Positions 1 through 12,212 of a stretch of DNA of 64,000 bases are shown here, piece after piece; within the stretch, counting starts at the first letter, position 1, and the number at the start of each line of letters is the position of its first letter. This DNA comes from Heloderma charlesbogerti (Eukaryota > Chordata > Lepidosauria > Squamata > Helodermatidae), in the NCBI GenBank assembly GCA_026122225.1, contig JANEZZ010002668.1, positions 889,757 to 953,756 on the forward strand, in the 5' to 3' direction. Made by a program: the position numbers and the translations under genes. The notes below the pieces were generated by a model that saw only the letters and a program-made list of their open reading frames with translations, searched no databases and was not told the DNA's origin.

Positions 1-2511
1 CAAGCCACTTGCATGCAGACGTGGTGCAGTTGTAAACGTTTAATAATTAAATAATGTCCACACAAAAGAAAGAGTTGAGTTAAACACAGGAACTCTTGTA
101 TTTGCTGTTACCTTTTGTTTGGGGGTGGGGGGAACACTGCTGCTAGCTACCAATGCTTGCTTTTTCCATTAATCTCTATAGGTAGCTCTCACTTCTCCTC
201 TGGGGAAATAAAAATAATTTTAAAGCTCTATTGAAACCAGATGTTCCTGATGTGTGTTGTTCCATGCTAATCTCTTTGTGTATGGGATCCCCTCACTGCG
301 ATAGAGGGGGTTCACATTTTGATCTAAAAAGATGTAGGTGGAAGAATGGAGGAGCCATGTTCCAGAGTAGCTCATATGAAACTTATTTGCCATTTTACAC
401 TTAAGTGTTGGTGCTGCTTTGCCCAACTCAGGCTTGAGCTCCCTCCCCAAACCCTGTGGCAGCAGGAGTTACTAGGTCTTGCCCACACTCTATTCCTTGC
501 CTGATTTGTCTTCTTAAGGTGGGATGACAGCAGAGGTGGCTGTGGGTCTATCCCTCTCATCTTTTCCCTTTCCTGGAAGAAACCCAGATTCCTCAGCCAC
601 TCCAGACAAAGGGTCATTTCCTTCCCTTCCAGGAAGGGTGCTTTTCCAGGTTTTTGGCTGGTCTAGACACAATTTTTGTCCGTGCTGGTTTAGTTGGACT
701 TTGAATTGTGTGAGGCAAAGGCAGTTGCTCTGTGGAAACTAGAAAGAGGGAGAGAAGGCAATGATGGGATTGATCCACAACAGCCTTTGTTTACTCCTGA
801 CTTCCACAGGGCCGTGTGGAGGGTTTATGGGGGTTGGGACAGGCATGACATTACCTGTGTCTGTGTGAGGCTGGTATCTGTGTAAAGATGAATAGGATTG
901 TGCTATATGTTTGAGCTTCATGGCTGAGGAATCTGGGTTTCTTCCCCCTCCATAGCAAACACTATCACTACAGAAGTCTGGTGCTCTTTGATAAAGGATT
1001 TAGAAATCTGCTTAGCCATATTTTTAAATATTATATACTTACGCAGTGCCTTCAAGAAAAAGCATAAAAACTGGTACTGAGCACAGAATTCATTTTCCTG
1101 AAAACCAGCTATTGTTTTAAAAAATAAGTTTCTATACCTCATGATTGTGTATACATGGTTGAAAGGGGGTAGGCAAGGCCTGGTGAACTATCACAAATCA
1201 GATGGATTGGTGAAAGATTTCTAGGGGAAAAGGCATCAGTGCCCTTCATAGCTCCTTGCTCTTGCCCCCAACTAGCAGAATAAATTGTGTAAAATAGTTA
1301 ACACTGCAGAATAAATTATGCAATATGAGTGAGATTATTTGCTTGATGTGCATGATTTATATTGGCTTTTCTTGGTTCTGAATTTTGTTTAACGATTAAA
1401 AGGGATTTTAAAATAGTATGTGTAGCCCAAACATTTTGTAGATAATGCGTGGAAAAAGTTTTCCTGAATTTAAAAAGCGTGCAAAGAATTCAACAGTAAG
1501 GCTTAATTCCTGTGCATCCTATAAACTCCAAAATCGAGAGGTTTATCTGATGCCGTTCACTGTTAATTGTATCAACACCACTAAGATTCTTTAATCCACT
1601 ACCCAACTGAAATATTGTGGGGAAAACATTTGCTCTTTGTGGTAAATCATGCATACTTGTTGGCAGAAACAGTTGAAGACGATATTCTTAAAACACTTCT
1701 TTGCATTCAAACACTAGATGGCAGCCCAAATATCCAAAATTTAGGAATGAAGAGTACTGGCCAGAAATAAACGTTATTGTCCTTGTGATTTATGAATTTC
1801 TCTACACAAACACTTTTGCCATAATTTTAAGCATACTTTCTTCAGTACAACTGTTGCCTATTCACTTTGGCAAAATTGACCATAGAAACTGCAAGGGTTG
1901 GTACGCATATAGATTTGCAAAGAGGCACCCATTCCAAAGGTCTCAGTTTGCTTGCTTTTTCAACCTCCCGCCAAACTTCTACATAATCCATGGCCTTTTT
2001 CAGCTCCAAACACGTATTAATTTGGGATGGCAGCAATACTCAGCAATGCTTACTAATCTGACTCAGTTTGGGACAGTTGGGAAAACATGGTAATCTGGGC
2101 TGCTTGATAAATAACGAGCCTATGTAGCTTTCAAAAGACTCCTCCCTAAACATTGGCTCAATGCTGACTATGGCTCTGATCCTAATGAGAGTATGTTATC
2201 ATTAAGCCAGTGTAGGGAGCTTGGTCCTAAACTGAGTAGCTAGGCTGTAGTGGTAAGACAGAGGTTATTGACCCCTGTAAAAGTGTTTAATGGCATTTTA
2301 AAAAAAGGAAAGCAAGGGTCACTTGCAGATGAAGCTCAGAATAGCTTGTGGAGCCAGGTGTAGGGAGAAGCAAATGGTTTTGGTGATAATAGGACTTCTG
2401 CTTGCCAGACATAAAATGGTGTCAACTGCTCCAGGTGAGCCAATACACTTCTCACACCTAGTCCACGCTCTGAATATTACAGAACGGGAACAAGCTAACA
2501 CCACTACTGGC
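1..2511. other. Intergenic DNA, no gene recognised
   Basis: This is AT-rich sequence with short, non-conserved open frames on both strands and no domain, splice-supported exon or recognised repeat end. The longest frame (1701-2093, 130 codons) has no recognisable composition or motif. Confidence 0.6.
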
Positions 2512-3135
2512 ACTGTTGGCCATCTCACAAGGAGGGGTGAAGCCAATGAGATCACATTATGCCAGTACTTTTCCAGCTGCATTGGCTGCCAGCCCATGTC
2601 CAAACCTGATTCAGAGTGTTAGTATTAACATGCAAAACCTTAAACAGCTTAGGGCCAGGTTATCTGAAGGATCTCCTCCTCCGGTATGTACCTGCCCGGA
2701 CCCTAAGATCATCTCCAGGGGTCCTTCTCCAGGAGCCCCTGCCAAAGGAAGTGAGGCAGGTGGCTCCCAGGAAGAGGGCCTTTTCTGCTGCGGCACCCTG
2801 GCTGTGGAATGAGCTCCCTAGAGAGGTGTGCCTGGTGCCTACATTGTACTCCTTTCACTGCCAGGTGAAGACCTTTTAATTTTCCCAGCATTTCAGCATT
2901 CTAGTGGGGTTTTTTGTGAACCGCCCAAAGAGCTTCGGCTATTGGGCGGTATATAGATAGATAGATAGAGTTTTAGCTCTGCTGTTTTAAATCTGTATTT
3001 TAAATCTCTGCATTACTGCTAGGTTTTATTCTGGTTGTACTTTTATATTGTAGTTTTAAGCTTTCATATTTTATATTGTTTTATACTGTACCTTGTGGTT
3101 TTAATTTTTGTGAACTGCCCAGAGAGCTTCAGCTA
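2512..3135 (+). mobile_element. L2-like LINE 3' fragment with a second L2 tail nested in it
   Basis: Positions 2560-2880 match the C-terminal coding end of the L2 copies at 38590 and 59740 in this window (same CCAGTACTTTTCCAGCTGC start, GAGCCCCTGCCAAAGGAAGTG block and CCAGGTGAAGACCTTTT end). The frame is broken. The 3'UTR is interrupted after ATTCTAGT by about 60 bp ending in GGGCGGTATA plus a GATA run (2905-2967), after which the original 3'UTR resumes (2968-3135). This is an old truncated copy with a short insertion of another L2 tail. Confidence 0.8.
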
Positions 3136-3837
3136 AATCAACCCATCCTCCACCTCAGACGGCAGAGCAGGAATCGCGCACTCCCCACCCCTGGCCAGGA
3201 GGACCTGCACCCATAGGCTGCCAGCCCATCTGCCCCTTTGCCACCACCGCATTTTCCACCCGTTCCCTACCCCATTGCCGCTACTGCCTGCGCGAGAGAT
3301 CTTCCCAGAGCGAATGGTGAGCAGGCGACCTCTGACAAGCCATCTCAGCAAGAAAAGCAGTTGGTGTGGCCCTTCAGAGAGCTGGCCAGGCCCAAATTCC
3401 TGGCTCTGAGGGGTCCTTAGAGCTAGGCATTGTGGGAGGGGTGTCCCTGGAGAATGCCTGCGGTACCATTTTTCTGGCTGATGCAGCTCTTCACCTACCT
3501 GCTGCTTGCTCTTAGAGGACTGAAGAGTGAACAGCAGCAATGGCGGGGCGGGGGAAGAGACAGACAGACAGATGTGGCAGGGGGGAGGGAGAGAGGGAGA
3601 CACAACAGAAGGCCAGAGGAAAGGAGGGAGAGAGGCAGACACTGCATAGGGCGGGGGGAAAGGAGGGAGACAGTGGCCGTGGGAGGGGCACAGTGGTGGC
3701 AATGATGGGCGGTGGCATGTGTGCGCTCTCTGGCCTCGGGCGGTGGGAGAGCTTGTGGCAGCACTGACTACCAGTGTTAATCAGTCTGTAATACAAAAAT
3801 CCTGGCATTGATAATCTTCCAAAGGGGTAGTCATGTT
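3136..3837. other. GC-rich then purine-rich intergenic segment
   Basis: The segment starts GC-rich and passes into GACAGACAGA and GGGAGGGAGAGAGG tracts (about 3560-3690). Open frames on both strands, up to 189 codons, come from low-complexity purine/pyrimidine asymmetry and resemble no protein family. Confidence 0.5.
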
Positions 3838-3990
3838 AATCTGTTTGAGCAAAAACAACAAAGAGTCTTTTGGCATATTAGAGACTAACAAATTTATTAT
3901 GGCATAAATTTTAGTGGGCACAGCCCACTTCATCAGGTAGATGAGGTGTTATCTTCGGGTGGCAGGTTTATATACACATTGTGGGGTGGA
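3838..3990 (-). mobile_element. Penelope-type element tail with hammerhead-like core (degenerate)
   Basis: On the minus strand the segment reads CTGATGA (3930-3936), then a perfect 7-bp stem AGTGGGC/GCCCACT with a 3-base loop (3913-3929), then an AAAA-type sequence where hammerhead ribozymes have GAAA, then an ATAATAAATTTGTTAGTCTC tail. CTGATGA, helix II and GAAA are the hammerhead core, and Penelope-like elements are known to carry hammerhead motifs. Assigning the element to Penelope is from memory of similar amniote repeats. The altered GAAA suggests an inactive motif. Confidence 0.5.
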
Positions 3991-4043
3991 GAGAATGGTA
4001 AACAGTGAGATTGGATGGAACTGAAATGCAGAAACTACATTAA

Positions 4044-4179
4044 GGGTGCAATTCTATGCATGTTTAGGCAGGAAAAGAGTACTACAACTCCCAGCATCCT
4101 TCAGCTAGCATGGCTGGCTGGGGAATGTTGAGAGTTGTAGGATTGTTTTCCCTGTCTAAACATGTATAGGACTGTGCTC
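4044..4179. mobile_element. PIF/Harbinger-type MITE, TAA duplication
   Basis: The element runs from GGGTGCAATTCTATGCATG to the mirrored end TAGGACTGTGCTC and is flanked by TAA on both sides (4041-4043, 4180-4182). Its middle contains the ACTACAACTCCCAGCAT segment common in squamate MITEs. A 3-bp TWA duplication is typical of PIF/Harbinger, and five relatives in this window also have TAA or TTA. Confidence 0.6.
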
Positions 4180-4453
4180 TAATTATCTTAATACTTGCCA
4201 TTCATAAAAGAGTTGTTGGGTGATTAGATAGACACCCTTTCATTGATGAGCTGATTAATATGTACACTATGATAAAACAACAAGTCTATCTTTTGTTCAA
4301 ATAGCAGGAGTTAAGACTTGAACCTCTTGATGAATTGTAGTTCCACAGTTTCACACTGAAATCTATGTGAAATCTTTGAAGTTCCACAGGTTTTGACTTA
4401 CCCTGGGAAATAAGTTTAAACAAAAGAACATATTTGTTTTAAAAAACAGTTTA

Positions 4454-4533
4454 CAGTGCAACAGTATACATTTCTACTCAGTTCTATTGAATCAATAGGT
4501 TTTACTCCTAGGTAAGTGTGTATAGAATTGCAG
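4454..4533. mobile_element. PIF/Harbinger-type MITE, TTA duplication
   Basis: This 80-bp element starts CAGTGCAACAGTATACAT and ends GTATAGAATTGCAG. It is flanked by TTA on both sides (4451-4453, 4534-4536) and belongs to the same palindromic family as 18847-18934 and 50713-50809. Confidence 0.55.
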
Positions 4534-4539
4534 TTATTG

Positions 4540-5710
4540 TCTCATACGAAGATAATATTTACAGTACAGTTCAACATTCATTTATCCTTAAAACCATCTA
4601 CCAGATGACTATCCAGATCAGTTTTAAAGGTTTATTTAGGAAAAACAGAAGAAAACATGAATATATAAGAAAACTTTAAAACTTACATTCTACCTTAGTG
4701 ACATTTAGCTTTAGAAACTGAAAATGTCAAAATCACAGATGATACTATTTACACCTAAGTAGATAAAGATGAATGTTTAATAGAGAAATATCTAAAAGAT
4801 TTGTAAAGTCTACAACCCTTTTCCTGTTTCCAGTTGCAATTCCAAGATTTTTTCATTTGTTATATATCATACCAAACTACCAAAAGATTGACAAAGTTAC
4901 AAAGTTCAGGAACTGGAGTTCAGTTGGACAGGAGAGTTAGAGTTTCAGGAGCAAAATCCTTGTTTAAATAGGGCTTCCCCTGAAGTAAGTAATGCTTTTG
5001 TAGGTAGTGAAAGAAGCCATTCACATAAATAAGAATCCAGGGTTAACCTATAACCCCAATGTACAATACCGCTGCAGGTTTCATTGAAAGCAGGTTGAAA
5101 GATTAGTATTATAGATACAATCTCCCAGGGGATAAAAGGAGTCATGTAATGATCTCCTGTTGTGCTGCCAGACCTACTCCTTTAGTAGACTCAGGTTCAA
5201 GTTCAATAACTTGATTTCTAGGTTGTGACCTGCAGGAAGAGAGGAGGTGTATTCTAGAGGAAGCACTATAGGGTTTTGTTCCTTTGGAACACTGGAGACA
5301 TATGGTTTCTTTGTTGAATTCGCTTTAATTGCAAATACCCAAGCAGAAAATAAAAGAAGGCAAACAGCATGCACTTCTACAGTAGGCAGCAGATCCCAAG
5401 ACAACATTTCTGCGGCCCCTCCAAAGCTGCGCTCCTAGTTCTAGGTAACTGTAGCTAGAAGCACTCCACTCTCTCTACTTCGGCCTCTTCCATCCAAAAC
5501 TCCAAAGTAGTTTCAGATAGATAGACAGGTGCGCATGTGGACACGCGCGCACGCACACACAATCTGTGTGTGATCTAAGACCCCACAGTTGCAAGGAATT
5601 ACCTATCCATAGAACACCCACATCCATTAAAACGGGTGGGCCAGGTATGGGCAGCATGCGGCTCCCCTGGCCTTTTTGTAGTGGTGGGGGCGGCACCAAA
5701 AAGAGACTAT
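4540..5710. other. AT-rich intergenic DNA, no gene recognised
   Basis: No conserved frame or repeat end was identified. A short alternating ACGCGCGCACGCACACAC stretch lies near 5543-5562. Confidence 0.5.
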
Positions 5711-6069
5711 GGGCGTCATCACTCGGAGCTTTTATCCTGCAATTGAGATTGCTCCTTCTTGGAAGTTTGTGGGCTCTTTACATGCCGCTGTGACCCTGCC
5801 GTGACCCTCCTGCACTAAATGCCCTTTGTTCAGTTTTTAAATAGATTAATGAGCTATCAAATTACCCGTTGTGTTCCGCTTCAGTTTCCTCCATGAAAAG
5901 ACTTAAAGCGGCAAGAAGAGGAGCGAGATCAATGAAAGACTCAGACACGGGGAGAAGGGGAGGGGGGAAGGAAGCGCATGTAAAGGGAGTCAGTGGTGAT
6001 GCTGCATTTAAAATGGAAGCAGAAAGCCCCGTTTTAAATGCAGGATTTTAGGCTGGTGTAGAGATGCCC
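5711..6069 (-). mobile_element. MITE-like repeat, GGGCATCTCTACACC family (copy 1)
   Basis: This copy is the reverse complement of the repeats at 8205-8588 and 57867-58239. Shared blocks are GGGCATCTCTACACCAGCC at one end, TTTAAATGCAGGATT, a GTGGAACA block, and GCAATCTC...AGGATAAAAGC near the other end. The ends are weakly inverted and no duplication length is clear, so the superfamily is unassigned. Confidence 0.6.
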
Positions 6070-6769
6070 TATTCTAAAGCAAAAGAACCCCCTTTTGCCA
6101 TCACCACGATTTCGGCAGTAAACTCCAACTTTACCCTTTAAAAGGGGGGGTCTATTTTGCAGCTTCCCCCCTGCTGCTGCAAATTCAACAATGGGGCAGG
6201 GATGTAGCCCCTAGTGGGGCCCAGGGCGGCAGTGTGGCCCCCTGACTCCCAGAAGTTTCATTAAAGGAACCCTGCTATGGCTCTGAACTACTGCAGACTA
6301 CTGCAACTACTGCCTGTAATGGAACACAAAATAGACTGAACAAACTCCTTTTTTGAAATTCTATGCTATACGTGCATGTTATATGTAAGAACATTTGTGA
6401 GTAAAACGATTTTACCTTTCCTTCACTAAAGAAGGGTGTGGCTTCCTTTTATTCTAAGATAGCCTTGTGTGCATGTGGGACTGGTGAATGCCCATTCTGT
6501 TTTTTCTTTGCTAATTGCCTAACAGGTGGCATCATTACAAAATAATCCTGTCAATTAAATTAACGAAGGTCATTCCCTGCATCCAGGGAAAACATGGAAA
6601 TGCCTGCATTATTGTCATTATACCACCCAGCCAACTAACCCAGGAGGTGACCTTTGTATTGGCCAGTCAAAAGCTCTGGCAGGAAAAATGGTCCAGTCCT
6701 GAAGCAACTCTATCTCCAAACAGATCAGCTAGGTCAAGCACTATCTAAGTATCCTTCATGAAACCCGCA

Positions 6770-6885
6770 TTCCTTGCTTTTTGTACCATCTAGCCTGATG
6801 AAGAGTTCTGGAGAACTTGAAAGCTTGCACATCTTTGTGGAATATTGGTTGGTCCTAATAAATGTATTGTCCAACTGTGGATTTC
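6770..6885 (+). mobile_element. Penelope-type tail with hammerhead-like core (copy 2)
   Basis: The segment has CTGATGA at 6795-6801, a 5-bp stem AGTTC/GAACT with TGGA loop, and GAAA at 6819-6822, followed by GCTTGC. The base expected to pair with the last A of GAAA is A rather than U, so the third helix is imperfect. The sequence then runs to a TCCTAATAAATG tail. It is closely similar to 7835-7945. Confidence 0.5.
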
Positions 6886-7834
6886 AGATTCCCCCGGCCC
6901 CCCATTAACCACCATGGCTACCTTTACTTTTTTAGGGTGCAATGCTGTCAAGATTGGTGGCCTCTGGACTCGGAGGCGACCACCTATCCAAAGCAGGGCA
7001 GGAGAAGCATGGAGGGGATCGTTCCCTCCGCACTTCTCCTGCCCTGCATTCTTGGCTAGACAGCCAATTGTGGCTGTGTAGCCGTGGGAGCATGGAGCGG
7101 GGAAGGAGGCTGCTGTACGACACACTGGATGTGTTGTACACGCAGCTACGCCCTCCCTCCCCTGGAACCCCCCCAGCCATGCCCCTTTCTGGCTGCTCCG
7201 TGCTCCTCTTGCGAGTGCGGAGGATGGGGCCATTCCATGCTGCCTCAGAGGCAGCGTGGAATTGGGGGGGGGCAGTCAGTTTCCGGAAAAGGGCATATCC
7301 TATGGCGGTCTAGCTGTTGTCTAGCGGCCATAGGATTGCTTCCTGCATGTGCTTTGAAAAATGTCGTATTTGGCCATTCAGGGTAGAATCTACCACCAGA
7401 GGAGAAGCACTGTCTACCACTTGAAGAGGGACTTTGAACTGAGGGTTCTGTCCCATCCAACCACTAGGTAATTCTCACAATTTGGCCTTAATTGACTTTT
7501 TTTTTTTTAACCTAGTACACCACCTAACATTAATATCTGTGTTCGCTGATATTAGGACTGTCATGTTTCTCTGCACTTCTGCTCTATGCCAGCTGAGGAA
7601 GATGTGTTTTTCACCCAAGGCTAGAGGCAGATCAGAGTTACAGGCACACTTTGTGTTTTCAGAAATGCAGATCAACCATTGCTGCTTCTCTCTCTCCAAA
7701 TGCCTTTCTTGCTATTATCTGATACCTACAACCTGGTACTGACTCATTCATTCAGTCTGCAATCTCCATTTTGAGGCTGGGTCTGTCTAAACTACAGACC
7801 TCATAGCCACCGCATTTGGCCACATTTTTGGTCT
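6886..7834. other. GC-rich segment with palindromic end, unclassified repeat
   Basis: The segment begins near TTAGGGTGCAATGCTG (6935), resembling the Harbinger-type ends elsewhere. It contains TCCTATGGCGGTCTAG...CTAGCGGCCATAGGA (7298-7335), an inverted repeat shared with 39238-39278. Frames on both strands are long because the DNA is GC-rich, and none resembles a known protein. Confidence 0.4.
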
Positions 7835-7945
7835 TTTTGTACCATCTAGCCTGATGAAGAATTCTGGCAAACTTGAAAGCTTGCATATTCTTGTGGAATT
7901 TTTATTGGCCCTAATAAAAGTATTGCTCAGCTGTGGATATGGATT
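7835..7945 (+). mobile_element. Penelope-type tail with hammerhead-like core (copy 3)
   Basis: The TTGTACCATCTAGCCTGATGA start and the CTTGAAAGCTTGCA segment match copy 2. CTGATGA is at 7851-7857 and GAAA at 7875-7878, but helix II is reduced to AAG/CTT. It ends in a CCTAATAAAAG tail. Confidence 0.5.
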
Positions 7946-8204
7946 TTCGTCTTTTGTATATCTTTTCAAATTGTCAGTATGGTGAGTATACTAACCAAGC
8001 CAATTTTTTCCTCTGCAATGAATGTGCATCTGTGTGTTTTTGAGAACAAAATTCTATAAATATGAAGTTCCTGTTCTTGGACTTTTAATGAGTGTTTGAG
8101 CTAATTTCCCCATTTGAGTTCTAGTAATTAATAAAAGCACAGAGCCTGCAACACTATACCTCTGGTTAAAACACCCCCTAAGACCCATATTAATCATTAC
8201 AACA

Positions 8205-8588
8205 GCATCTCTACACCAGCCTAAAATCCCACATTTAAAATGGGCTTTCTGCTTCTGTTTTAAATGCAGGATCACGACAGACTGCCTTTACATGTGCTTC
8301 CTTTCCCCCCTTATCTGAGTCTTCTGTATGTTTCATTATACAGTTGCCGGATGGCGCTGTGATCTAGCTCCTCTTATAGTGCATTTTCCTCTTTTCATGA
8401 GGGAACTCAAGTGGAACACAAACACTGTAATTTGATTGCTCATCTCTGATCTTTCAGAAAAAATGGAATAAAAGTCCATTTAGTGCGGGAGACGCCCTGG
8501 AGGTTGACGACTTCATCTAAAGGACCCACAAACTTCTGTGAGTAAGCAATCTCAATAGCAGGATAAAAGCGCCATGTGAAGAAGCCCC
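8205..8588 (+). mobile_element. MITE-like repeat, GGGCATCTCTACACC family (copy 2)
   Basis: This copy starts GCATCTCTACACCAGCC and ends GCCATGTGAAGAAGCCCC. It shares all internal blocks with the copy at 57867-58239 but is more diverged. Confidence 0.65.
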
Positions 8589-10253
8589 AGGTGTATACAT
8601 AGCAATAACAAGTCTGTGTGAACAAGCATGTGTGACAACAACCTAGGTTGTACACACGTACCTGGGAGGAAGCTCTATTAAATAACAGTGGGACATGCTC
8701 TAAGTAGACATGCATAGGATTGCACTGTTAATTACTTTGCCAATCTGTATTTCATATGTAGGAATCTCCGAATGTTACAAGGGACATCATATTTTAGGGT
8801 AAGCAGGTGCAAGAATCACAAGCATCCACTCTAATATGGATGTGAAATAAAATGACTGCAAAAAAATGCATCACATAATTTGAAACCATCCTAGGTTTAT
8901 CAAAGAATTTGTAGCTAATAAGTGAGAAACCTAGAGTTTTGTGAAATTTTACAGAATCTCTAAAACTCTCTCTTCATATCTGTGCCCACTGAGGCTAATA
9001 TTTCTTTTATACATCTGCTAGCAATCATTCTGTTTGTAGAAAGAACTCAGTTTATATTTATGTTACCATAATTACATTGAGCTATCCCGGATATCTCACA
9101 GCCTATTTTTAGCCAAACTATGAAGTAAGTTTCATCTGTTTTTCGATAGCTTGGCTTTTGTAAGTAAAGGTTGTGAGATACATTTTGTGATTGATATAAC
9201 CACTGTCCTAGGCTATTTGCTATGCAGTTGCAAGGCATTTCAACAACACTAGTGCTTTTAAAAGTCAATTCATAAAGTCAGAGAAGTATTCCCCCTGAGT
9301 TTAACTGAGCAAAATCACCTAATTTATATGAATGTTCTCAACAATTGTATTGATACTGCAATATGCATTGCAATTTGATGAGTTGGCTCAAAATATTTTT
9401 AACTGGTTGATAGCCCCACTTTCACCACAGCACAAACTAAGAGTCAAAGCTAGTGCAATGTTGTCTTCTCTAAAGTAAACTTTCAAGGATCTTGGTTTTG
9501 TTCTTTTTCCTGTCAAGACAAACAGAATTCCTTTCCCCTCATCAGGGGATGTCAAATGTCCATCCAAACTAAGCAAAAGCTTTCTGGATTTCTTCCAGGC
9601 TCCCAGAGTCTGCACAGACTCTGCTTCACAAAGCCAGCAACTGAGACAGAACTCCTCAAGAAAAACACCATAACGGGCAAGATGTACCTCATGTCATAAA
9701 CTAAGGGAAATAATGGCAGCAGTGCCAAATTATGTTTTGTATTAGCTGAGTGATGCAAGGACTGTGGTCTAACTCACCAGCTTAGCATTTTTGGTTTGTG
9801 TGTTTCTTTTTAACATAATTCTCTTAAATATTTAAATATCAGAATGGTATTTGATATGTATGCTCAGGACATAATCCTACATTTCAAATTCAAATATTGG
9901 CTCGGTTCTAGGCGCCCAATACCAAATTTAATTGACAAGAGAAAAAAAGCAAAATATGTTTTGTAAATTAATATATTGGAATGAAAGTTGGTGTGCACAT
10001 TCATGACATGATTCCATATTTCAAAATGTAACCCTGGCTTAACCTCTACCCCATTTTTGAGGGCTGGGGAGACATACATTGTAATGCGATATATCTCTTG
10101 AGTGAACAGCGAGCATAATGACAGTTAATATATGTTTATGATATCATTCTCCATTTTAAGTGTGAACATCTGTTTCATCTCCACACCTGTTTTCAAGAGA
10201 AGAAAAGATGTAAAAAAAATTGTACTGTAATATTCACCTTGAAGACATAGATC
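8589..10253. other. AT-rich intergenic DNA, no gene recognised
   Basis: Nothing beyond a partial palindromic MITE remnant (about 8665-8725, ending ATGCATAGGATTGCACTG) was recognised. Open frames are short and scattered. Confidence 0.5.
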
Positions 10254-10484
10254 AGGGATGTCTTTACACTAAAGAAAAACCCCTTTAATTAATTACACTG
10301 TTTTAATTGCTTAACATTCTGAGTTTAAAAGGTGGTTCATTAGTTCTGGATCTTTTTGAGACGAAATAACCAGGAAATACCTCTGGATGTGCCCTGGAGG
10401 GTAATGATGTCATGAAAAGGATCCGCAAACTTCTGCAAGTGAGCAATCTCAATAGCAGGATGAAAGCTCCATGTGAAGGAGCCC
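10254..10484 (+). mobile_element. MITE-like repeat, GGGCATCTCTACACC family (copy 3, internally shortened)
   Basis: The right half (10370-10484) matches the family closely (CCGCAAACTTCTGCAAGTGA, GCAATCTCAATAGCAGGAT, GTGAAGGAGCCCC). The left end, AGGGATGTCTTTACAC, is only family-like and the middle is missing. Confidence 0.5.
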
Positions 10485-10624
10485 CAGGGGTGGGCAACTT
10501 GCAGCCCTAGCTCCACAAGTGGCCTTCTTAGCCTAATTTCAAAAGCCCTCAGCATGCAATCAGTTCTGCCAGGGAAGGGAGCGATCTGTCCCTTCCCTGG
10601 CAGCCCGCTGTGCAGGAAGGAAGG

Positions 10625-10745
10625 GGGAGAGAGGGAAAAGAGGGTGTCAGAAAGAGAGAGAAGAGGGTGTCAGAAAGAGATAGGGGGGTTGTCAGAAAGA
10701 GAGAGAGAGAAAAGGGGGTGTCAGAGAGAGAGAGAGAGAAAGGGT
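10625..10745 (+). repeat. Purine-rich minisatellite, GGTGTCAGAAAGAGAGA units
   Basis: About four units of 30-38 bp, each with a GGTGTCAGAAAGAGAGA-like core, follow in tandem with (GA)n of varying length. They keep a 279-codon frame open (10473-11312) that is not a credible protein. Confidence 0.75.
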
Positions 10746-11291
10746 GACCCACCCATATTTGTCTCTGGCCCTGCCCACTGCTGGCTTCAGCCCTGCTCAC
10801 TCTCAACTTGTCGCCCTGACAGATTACCCACAAGGGCCATAGATGGTGGAATAAAATGTTGTTGCACATGCCACAAATGTTTCTGTGTTTCAAGTTCAAA
10901 CACTGGGTCAACTCCTTCATCTGTTTTCAAGGTTGCCAGGAAAGATGCAAAACACATTGTAAAGCCCTGCTTCGAGGTCCCTCAAACACTGTGCTTCCCA
11001 AGTTTTATTTTATTCAGACACAGAAAGGGGATGGGGGAGCTTCATGGACTTGCACAGCTCCCTGAATTTTGGAATTCCATCCCAGTAATGGAGCTGAGTG
11101 GTGGGGAAATTGGTGTCCAGGTATTACTTTTTGGCAGATATTGGAGAAATGCTCATGTAGTAGCATCCACTAGCATGGGTCACTTGGGGTTTCACCTGGG
11201 AATGCAGGTATATAAAGGGTGTGGATGGGCATACTCCCTGCCACAGAAAACTGGAGAACAAGTTCTCGGTTGCTCAAGTAGGGGTCTTTCC

Positions 11292-11651
11292 CAGGGCTGG
11301 TGTCAAGAGTAGGCATGATTGGGCACGTCCTAAGGCCCCACACCCCATCATGGGCCCACTGATAAAAGCCCCCTGGAATTCCTCTTCACCATTGTAACCT
11401 GCTTGCTCACCTGCCTCTTGCGCTGGCCTAAACAATAGTTCTGGTGAGAAAGGATCAACAGATGCTACTGTCTGCTTGTTGCCTGTCTCTCTGCCTGGCT
11501 GGCAAGCAAGCAAGTGATAACAATGATGGGAAAGTAGATGAGAAGCAATACTGGCTGGTGGCAATGGTGGTTACAAGGTAGACTCACTGAGGGGAGAGGC
11601 CCATTCGGGATGTCTTGCTCAAGGGCCTGCAAAAACCTGCAGCCGGCACTG
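11292..11651. mobile_element. hAT-type MITE with 8-bp duplication
   Basis: The element runs from CAGGGCTGGTG to the mirrored AGCCGGCACTG. It is flanked by GTCTTTCC (11284-11291) and GTCCTTCC (11652-11659), matching at 7 of 8 positions. An 8-bp duplication and a CAGGG start are typical of hAT elements. No transposase is present. Confidence 0.65.
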
Positions 11652-12212
11652 GTCCTTCCGGATACAAAACTCCTCTTTATGACTCTCATGTGTCTGCATC
11701 CATACGTAAATGTAACATGGGGACCGGGAGAACATGGATTTGACCCATGGCCAGACATATGAAATTTAAAATGGACTTGGACCTTGATAAGCTGTGTTGG
11801 AGTGTGGTCCAATGTGCAGGTTTGGCTTAGGGCCTCTGATTAGCAACAGAATAAGCAAGTGGGACCTGTAACAAAATGTTGCAGTGTGGAATGCTCCTTT
11901 TAAGTGTTTCAGGAAGTCAGCCATCCCCCCGCCCACTTCCAACAGTCAGTCAGAACTCTGTGGCCACCGAGCATGCCCAGTCCTCATTGGCCTCAGAAGT
12001 CCCCCTCCCCCCCCAGACTTTTTAGTTCTTCTGCAAAACCTGGGGTTCCCCAAGCCTGCTGATACCTCCCTTTTGTGTGTGGGTGGTGCAGTTTTGGCTA
12101 CATAAGCAACAGTCTGAACTCTGGAAAGAGAGGGAATGATACATGGGTAAGTGGGACTTGTTTTGGTCTCAATGACTGTGAAGCTGTGAAAACAGAAGCT
12201 AGAAGGATTGTG

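Noticed and set aside
3133..3702. A 189-codon minus-strand frame rich in proline and leucine
   Set aside because: It is the complement of a purine-rich low-complexity tract and shows no family motif.
10473..11312. A 279-codon frame, one of the longest in the window
   Set aside because: It is kept open by a GA-rich minisatellite and two repeat fragments, has no domain and crosses a MITE boundary.
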